Assembly (NCBI RefSeq): GCF_938045625.1
Contig: NZ_CALIAV010000088.1
Location: 1-25,475, forward strand
Origin: an uncultured Campylobacter sp.
GTDB lineage: Bacteria; Campylobacterota; Campylobacteria; Campylobacterales; Campylobacteraceae
Length of the DNA: 25,475 nucleotides
Reading direction: 5' to 3'
Under the pieces are notes generated by a model. That model made no database searches. It saw only the letters and a list, made by a program, of their open reading frames with translations, and had not been told where the DNA came from. The position numbers and the translations under genes were made by a program. Positions 21,119 through 25,475 of the stretch are shown here, piece after piece. The stretch's first letter is position 1. Every line of letters begins with the position of its first letter.

Positions 21119-21580
21119 TTAAATTTTTTGTTTCGGCGCGTAATCTTCAAGATTAGCATCCGTGCGCTTTAAGGCTATTTGTAGTTTTGGAAAGGTTTTG
21201 TCGTTTGTGACGATCGCCTCACAGCCGCCCTCTAGCGCGCAAAAATACTGCAAAACATCCTCAAAGTCTATCTTGCGCCCAGATTTTAACTCGCTCTTTG
21301 CGTATTCGCACGCCAGCGATAGCCCATCATTAGATAGCGGTAGACATTTAAAATTTGACGTCCACGATAATGCGCTAAAAAAATCCAAAATAATTTCATC
21401 TGAAATTTTATAACATTTTTTTAGCACGTAAGCCACATCGCTTATACTACCGAATGAGTAACAAATAGTGTCACTAGCACTAAAATTTTCAAAAAGTTTA
21501 ACGGCCGCCAAATTTAGAGCGCCTCTTTCTTCGACTAAAAAATCAATCAAAATATTGCTATCAAGGAAAATTTTAGCCAT
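21119..21580 (-). CDS. PIN-domain ribonuclease toxin (VapC-like)
   Basis: This 153-aa protein has the PIN fold's acidic active-site pattern: D7 in FLDSN, D48 in SDVAYVL, D105/D108 in DFEDVLQY and D127 in TNDKTF. Such proteins are Mg2+-dependent RNases, usually toxins that cut tRNA or other RNA. Its start overlaps the upstream small gene by 8 bases, the usual antitoxin-first order. It lies within the ispG-dnaB interval, an unusual place for a toxin gene. A catalytically active toxin is likely because all acidic positions remain. It could also be a domesticated RNase. Confidence 0.82.
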   Translation of the reverse strand: MAKIFLDSNILIDFLVEERGALNLAAVKLFENFSASDTICYSFGSISDVAYVLKKCYKISDEIILDFFSALSWTSNFKCLPLSNDGLSLACEYAKSELKSGRKIDFEDVLQYFCALEGGCEAIVTNDKTFPKLQIALKRTDANLEDYAPKQKI

Positions 21581-21830
21581 CTATGCCGTATCTTTTTTTC
21601 ATATATTTTTTATCGGCGATTTTTAGCTCTTTTATATCGTCTAAATTTTGACCAGCCTTACCCTTTACTATGCCTGCAAATCGCATGATTTCAAGACTTG
21701 GCACGCTCTTTTTGCTTTTTAATTTATCGGCCGCAATTAGCTTTTTTACTTCGTTTGACAGCGTGGTAGCTATCGCGATTAGATCGCTTCTGTCGCTTGG
21801 TATTTCGATGTGAAATGTCGTAGTTTGCAT
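21573..21830 (-). CDS. Putative antitoxin of the PIN-domain toxin
   Basis: This 85-aa protein is placed directly before the toxin with an 8-base overlap, the layout of type II toxin-antitoxin pairs. The N-terminus (TTTFHIEIPSDRSDLIAIATTL) has a beta strand followed by a helix that could form a DNA-binding dimer. The basic C-terminal half (LKIADKKYMKKRYG) would wrap the toxin. I cannot name its fold with certainty. AAAGGAAAA precedes the ATG. As an antitoxin it would be expected to repress its own promoter, but no clear operator palindrome was seen in the 14 bases between it and ispG. Confidence 0.72.
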   Translation of the reverse strand: MQTTTFHIEIPSDRSDLIAIATTLSNEVKKLIAADKLKSKKSVPSLEIMRFAGIVKGKAGQNLDDIKELKIADKKYMKKRYGIDG

Positions 21831-21844
21831 GTTTTTCCTTTGAT

Positions 21845-22909
21845 TTAGTGCGCCTGGCGAGACTTTATCTCGTCGTCGATCTCTAGTAAAAATCTATCGA
21901 CTAGCTCGCTCTCGGGCAGCCTCGCGACCACCTCGCCTTTGCGCATTATCATGCCGTTTCCTTTGCCAAATGCTATCGCTACGTCCGCACCCTTAGCCTC
22001 GCCGATCGCGTTTACGACGCAGCCCATCACCGAGACGTTTAGCGGCTCTTTGATGTGTTTGGTCTTTTCCTCGACGAGCTTTACCGCAGCCATAAGATCA
22101 GCCTGCAAACGCCCGCAGGTCGGGCACGAGATGATGTTTAGCCCCTCTTTTTGGCGGCCGCTGTCTTTTAGGATCGCTTTTGCGACCTTGATCTCCTCCT
22201 CGAGCTCGCCCGTGATGCTAACTCGCATCGTGTCGCCGATACCCTCCAGTAGCAGTCCGCCTAGCGCGATCGCAGACTTTACCGTCGCGTGAAAGCTAGT
22301 GCCGGCCTCCGTCACGCCCAGGTGAAACGGATACGCCACGAGCGGCCTAAGCGCGCGGTAAGCGGCCATCGTGCGCTCGACGTCGCTTGATTTTAGCGAG
22401 ATTTTGATATCGGTAAAATCAAAATCCTCGAGCAAATTTATATTATAAAGCGCGCTTTGCACCATCGCTTCGACCGTGCGACCGTATTTGTCCTCAAACT
22501 GCTTTTCTAGCGAGCCTGAGTTTACTCCGATACGGATAGGTAGATTTCGCTGCTTGCACGCGTCCACGACGGCTTTGATGTTCTTTTTTGAGCCGATGTT
22601 GCCCGGATTTATGCGGATAGCATCGACAAACTCGCTAACGATCACGGCGTAGTTATGGTTAAAGTGGATATCGGCGACGACGGGTAGCGGGCTAGCCTTC
22701 ACGACCTCGCGCAGCGCGGCGCTGTCCTCTTTGTCAAACACTGCACAGCGCACGATATCGCAACCGGCAAAATAAAGCCGCTGTATCTGCTCTAGCGTGC
22801 CTTTTACGTCTTTTGTTTTGCTAAACGTCATCGACTGCACCGATATGGGCGCATCTCCGCCTATTTTTACGTCCCTAATCTTGATCTGTTTTGTGGGGTA
22901 TCTTTGCAA
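21845..22909 (-). CDS. ispG: 4-hydroxy-3-methylbut-2-enyl diphosphate synthase IspG (GcpE)
   Basis: This 354-aa iron-sulfur enzyme converts MEcPP to HMBPP in the non-mevalonate isoprenoid pathway. The TIM-barrel half contains VADIHFNH and AIRINPGNIG, the latter binding substrate. The C-terminal half has the 4Fe-4S ligands in SCPTCGR and in GCVVNAIGEA, with the ligand glutamate nearby. Length fits the family. The start is TTG (22907-22909), preceded by AAAGG with 6-base spacing and by a TATAAT box. It seems to lead the transcript ispG - antitoxin - toxin - dnaB - comEC. Confidence 0.96.
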   Translation of the reverse strand: MQRYPTKQIKIRDVKIGGDAPISVQSMTFSKTKDVKGTLEQIQRLYFAGCDIVRCAVFDKEDSAALREVVKASPLPVVADIHFNHNYAVIVSEFVDAIRINPGNIGSKKNIKAVVDACKQRNLPIRIGVNSGSLEKQFEDKYGRTVEAMVQSALYNINLLEDFDFTDIKISLKSSDVERTMAAYRALRPLVAYPFHLGVTEAGTSFHATVKSAIALGGLLLEGIGDTMRVSITGELEEEIKVAKAILKDSGRQKEGLNIISCPTCGRLQADLMAAVKLVEEKTKHIKEPLNVSVMGCVVNAIGEAKGADVAIAFGKGNGMIMRKGEVVARLPESELVDRFLLEIDDEIKSRQAH

Positions 22910-22935
22910 ATTTAGCCTTTAAATTTTATTGTGCG

Positions 22936-22941
22936 ATTATA
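22936..22941 (-). promoter_or_regulatory. -10 box of ispG (and downstream genes)
   Basis: TATAAT on the minus strand lies 26 bases before the TTG start of ispG, giving a short leader of about 20 bases. The -35 region is only AT-rich. This is the only strong promoter seen between ispG and comEC, which supports one long transcript. Confidence 0.65.
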
Positions 22942-22980
22942 TAAAATCTTGGCTTTTAAATAAATTTACCGCCCCAAAAC

Positions 22981-24099
22981 CTACTCGCCAAAAACCTCGC
23001 GCCTATACTCCCGCGTATCTATAAATTTAGCTCTCAGGCTTTTTTGATTTTCTATGTGCGCGTCTATGTTTTTGCTAGTTATCTCTACGCCTAGCCCTGC
23101 GTGCTCGCCCTGCCCCGTTAAGAAATCTAACATCATATCGCCGAGTCTTGCATTATAGTGGCTAGCCTCCCAGTAGTACGGCGAGACTTGGTCTGCGTCT
23201 TTAGGTAGCTCCTGCGCCGTTATCTCGTTATAAAGGCCAAAATCCACTATCCTAAACGGATTTTTTCCTAGACGCTTGGCAACCTCTTCGTTTACGGCCG
23301 TTATCTGCTTTTTCCACTCGTACCATGCCGCGTCAAGCCCGACTCGGTAGTCCATCGTTTCAAGCAGCCTAGCATGCAGCGGACTTATCGCGATATCTAG
23401 GATTATATTATTTTCATGAGCGTCCGTTAAAATCTCGATAAAATTTTCATAAGACAGCCTTGACACCTCGTCTCTTTTGCGCTCAGCCATATATCCGCCC
23501 TCTATCTTTTTTACGGAGTATTCGTAGTGGCCCCCGTTTCTTCGCACCTCTTCTAGTAGCGACGCCTCGGTCCGTCTGCCGTCAGGCTCAAAAAGCGGCG
23601 TTTTGCCGTATTTTAGGACAGTCGCTACCGAGTCGCGAAGCGTCTGAGAGCTAAATAAAATTTTATACGCGCTAGGATTTTTAAAATACTCCTCGAAATC
23701 ATCGGCCTTACTACCGCCGTCTAACATCGTCTTGTCGTCAAAAACGAGCAATGCCTGCTTTAAATTTCCCTGCTTTATCGCCCACTTTAGATAGGCTTTA
23801 GCTTCGTTTAGATTGCTCCCCGATACAGCCGCGTTAAAGGAGGGCTGCGTAAAGTATCTATGCGCAGGATTTAGTGCGGTTTGCGGTCGGGAGTTGCCTA
23901 AAAATATCGAGGCGGGCCTTATTTTTTGGATCTTTACAACCTTCATAAAACGCGACTGCAAATCCTCTCTAGGTTTATTTTTAAAGATATCGGTATCGTA
24001 AATCCTATATGGATCGACCAGGTAGTTAAAAACCGCTACAAGCGCGAAAATCAAAGCCGCTGAGGCCAAAAAGCTAAACGTCCATTTTTTAAATTTCAT
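22981..24099 (-). CDS. SGNH-like protein paired with an MBOAT acyltransferase (O-acetylation partner)
   Basis: This 372-aa protein has one N-terminal membrane anchor (about 8-28) and a periplasmic domain. LGNSRP around S70 fits the nucleophile block of SGNH-like esterases or acetyltransferases, and EASH (E311, H314) resembles the late DxxH block with Glu replacing Asp. The gene follows an MBOAT gene by 9 bases, the arrangement of AlgI-AlgJ/X, PatA-PatB and DltB-DltD pairs, in which the MBOAT moves acetyl groups across the membrane and the partner attaches them to a glycan. Peptidoglycan or a surface polysaccharide are possible targets; the sequence does not decide. AGGAA lies 7 bases before the ATG. 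Confidence 0.7.
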   Translation of the reverse strand: MKFKKWTFSFLASAALIFALVAVFNYLVDPYRIYDTDIFKNKPREDLQSRFMKVVKIQKIRPASIFLGNSRPQTALNPAHRYFTQPSFNAAVSGSNLNEAKAYLKWAIKQGNLKQALLVFDDKTMLDGGSKADDFEEYFKNPSAYKILFSSQTLRDSVATVLKYGKTPLFEPDGRRTEASLLEEVRRNGGHYEYSVKKIEGGYMAERKRDEVSRLSYENFIEILTDAHENNIILDIAISPLHARLLETMDYRVGLDAAWYEWKKQITAVNEEVAKRLGKNPFRIVDFGLYNEITAQELPKDADQVSPYYWEASHYNARLGDMMLDFLTGQGEHAGLGVEITSKNIDAHIENQKSLRAKFIDTREYRREVFGE

Positions 24100-24108
24100 A
24101 CGACTTTC

Positions 24109-25475
24109 CTAAAAGTTAAAATATAAAAATTGAGACATTTTGTGCAAATTTAAAACGCCCAGCGTAAAACAAAGCACGGCAAGGGTCAAATTTGGCCAGC
24201 CTAGCTTAAATCCTTGCAGTTTTTGCGCAGAGTTTTTAAACAGTAGCGAGACCGCAAAACCCGCGATCAAGTAGTAGAGCAAGGTGTTTGTGCTGTCTAT
24301 TTGTATATTTGGATTCCACTCGCCAAATTTAACGCCGTACTCCCTCAAAAAACCGACCTTTCTCTCTAGCCGGGAATTTAGAGCCAGCCCGCCACCCAGC
24401 CCAAACATCCCCTTTAGCACCTTTAGCGCGTCGTCCCACTCCTTTGCTCTAAAAAACACCCAGGCGATATTTACGAAGTTAAAGGTTATAAACCAAGCTA
24501 CGAATTTATTTAGCTTAAAACCAAGCTCACTCCAAATCCTTTGAACGACCAGCCCGCGCCGTGCAGACATCCCCAAAATACAAATGTCCAGCCCGCCCCG
24601 TGCCAGATGCCGCCTATCACGAAGGTCGCGGCTAAATTTACGTACGTACGCACCTTGCCGCTACGGTTGCCTCCCAGCGGGATATAGACGTAATCTCTCA
24701 AAAAGCGGCTTAGCGTGATATGCCATCTACGCCAAAAATCCTGAATATTTAAAGCCTTGTAGGGCGAGTTGAAATTTATCGGGAGTTTGATGTTAAAAAG
24801 CAGCGCCGCGCCGATCGCCATATCGGAGTATCCGCTAAAATCAAAATAGAGCTGAAACGTGTAGCTAAGGCTAGTGACCCAAGCTTCGATCAAATTTAAG
24901 CTCGCAGCCATGTCAAATCCCTCGGTCGCCCAAACGGCAAAAGTATCGGCGATAACGACCTTTTTAAAAAGCCCGATAGAAAATATAAAAAGCCCAAGAG
25001 CGATATTTTTGTAGTTGATTATTTTGTTCTTGGTTTTCGCAAACTGCGGCATCATCTCCTCGTGATGTACGATGGGGCCGGCGATTAGCTGCGGAAAAAA
25101 CGTAACAAACAAGCAGTAATTTAAAAAATCATACCGCTTCGCGCTCTCTTCTGCCGCGCTATCTACCAGATACGCGATCTGCTGAAACGTAAAAAACGAA
25201 ATCGCAAGCGGCAAGAGTAAATTTAGGTGCGATATCTGCGTACCGAAGGCAAGATTGATGTTGCCGATCAAAAAATCGGAGTATTTAAAATACCCAAGCA
25301 AGGCCAAATTTGCTGCAATTCCAAGAGCTAGGAGAATTTTTTTTGAAATTTTAGGATTATTTTTACAAAGCTCTAGCCCAAAAGAGTAGTTAAATATCAT
25401 CGAGCCTACTATTAGCGGTAGATACGCGATGTTCCACCAGCTGTAAAAAAATAGCGACGATAGCACCAAAAAGCC
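24109..25475 (-). pseudogene. MBOAT acyltransferase (AlgI/PatA/DltB family), frameshifted and cut by the window edge
   Basis: Two reading frames together make one MBOAT protein. The upstream frame (to about 24552) holds the YSWWNIAYLP opening, FDFSGYSDMAIG, the RRWHITLSRFLRDYVYIPLGGNR block, and the active-site histidine in IWHGAGWTFVFWGCLHG. The downstream frame (from about 24552 to the stop at 24109) continues with LVVQRIWSELG, FVNIAWVFFRAKEWDDA and hydrophobic helices. A single base appears to be missing around 24552-24555 in a GGGC stretch, a -1 shift. No slippery heptamer is visible, so mutation or sequence error is more likely than programmed shifting. Both family histidines precede the break. 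The 5' end lies beyond the window; GTG at 25469 is internal. Confidence 0.8.

Noticed and set aside
24545..24560. Programmed -1 frameshift in the MBOAT gene
   Set aside because: The shift point lacks an X-XXY-YYZ slippery heptamer and MBOAT proteins are not known to use frameshifting; deletion or read error is simpler.

Overview
The window looks like chromosomal DNA of a Campylobacter. GC is in the mid-40s by eye, which fits the C. curvus / rectus / showae / gracilis side of the genus better than C. jejuni. The support is gene content: a CjaA-type cysteine-binding protein with its ABC transporter, groESL behind a CIRCE operator, an M23 peptidase - PgbA-like - GlcD cluster and a ComEC - DnaB pair (both orders recalled from Helicobacter pylori), and cysteine-paired Sel1/Hcp-like proteins. 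This species range is inference; no rRNA or tRNA gene was seen.

Layout. 94-3337 (+): two permeases and an ATPase overlapping or abutting, then a hairpin, a 349-base AT-rich gap packed with the word AAATTT, then cjaA with its own promoter and a strong terminator. 3657-5573 (-): groES-groEL with a textbook promoter and CIRCE. 5746-8343 (+): a large AsmA-like periplasmic protein with internal repeats. 8344-8954: a convergent intergenic region holding a second dense AAATTT array. 14766-8955 (-): a probable six-gene operon of M23 peptidase, MgtE, Nudix hydrolase and three Sel1-like secreted proteins, nearly all overlapping or translationally coupled. 14881-18403 (+): PgbA-like protein, GlcD-like oxidase, an unrecognised 191-aa membrane protein and a YihY-family protein. 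22909-18400 (-): ispG, a PIN-domain toxin-antitoxin pair, dnaB and comEC, probably one transcript. 25475-22981 (-): an MBOAT acyltransferase (open at the window edge and carrying a -1 frameshift) and an SGNH-like partner, together resembling a polysaccharide or envelope O-acetylation module.

Main surprises. (1) The M23 peptidase has a C-terminal tail of about 218 residues with 14 bacterial N-glycosylation sequons (D/E-X-N-X-S/T); the first 400 residues have none. (2) The palindromic word AAATTT, often inside TCAAATTTGAC, forms quasi-regular arrays in two intergenic regions (12 copies in 285 bases, 13 copies in 372 bases). The same word, read in one frame, spells the N-L-T of most tail sequons, and in another frame the K-F-D of the AsmA-like protein. 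AAATTT fits RAATTY, the methylated site linked to natural transformation in C. jejuni, and the window carries comEC, so an uptake or discrimination role is a testable idea. (3) CjaA here has no cysteine, hence no lipobox, unlike the lipoprotein known from C. jejuni.
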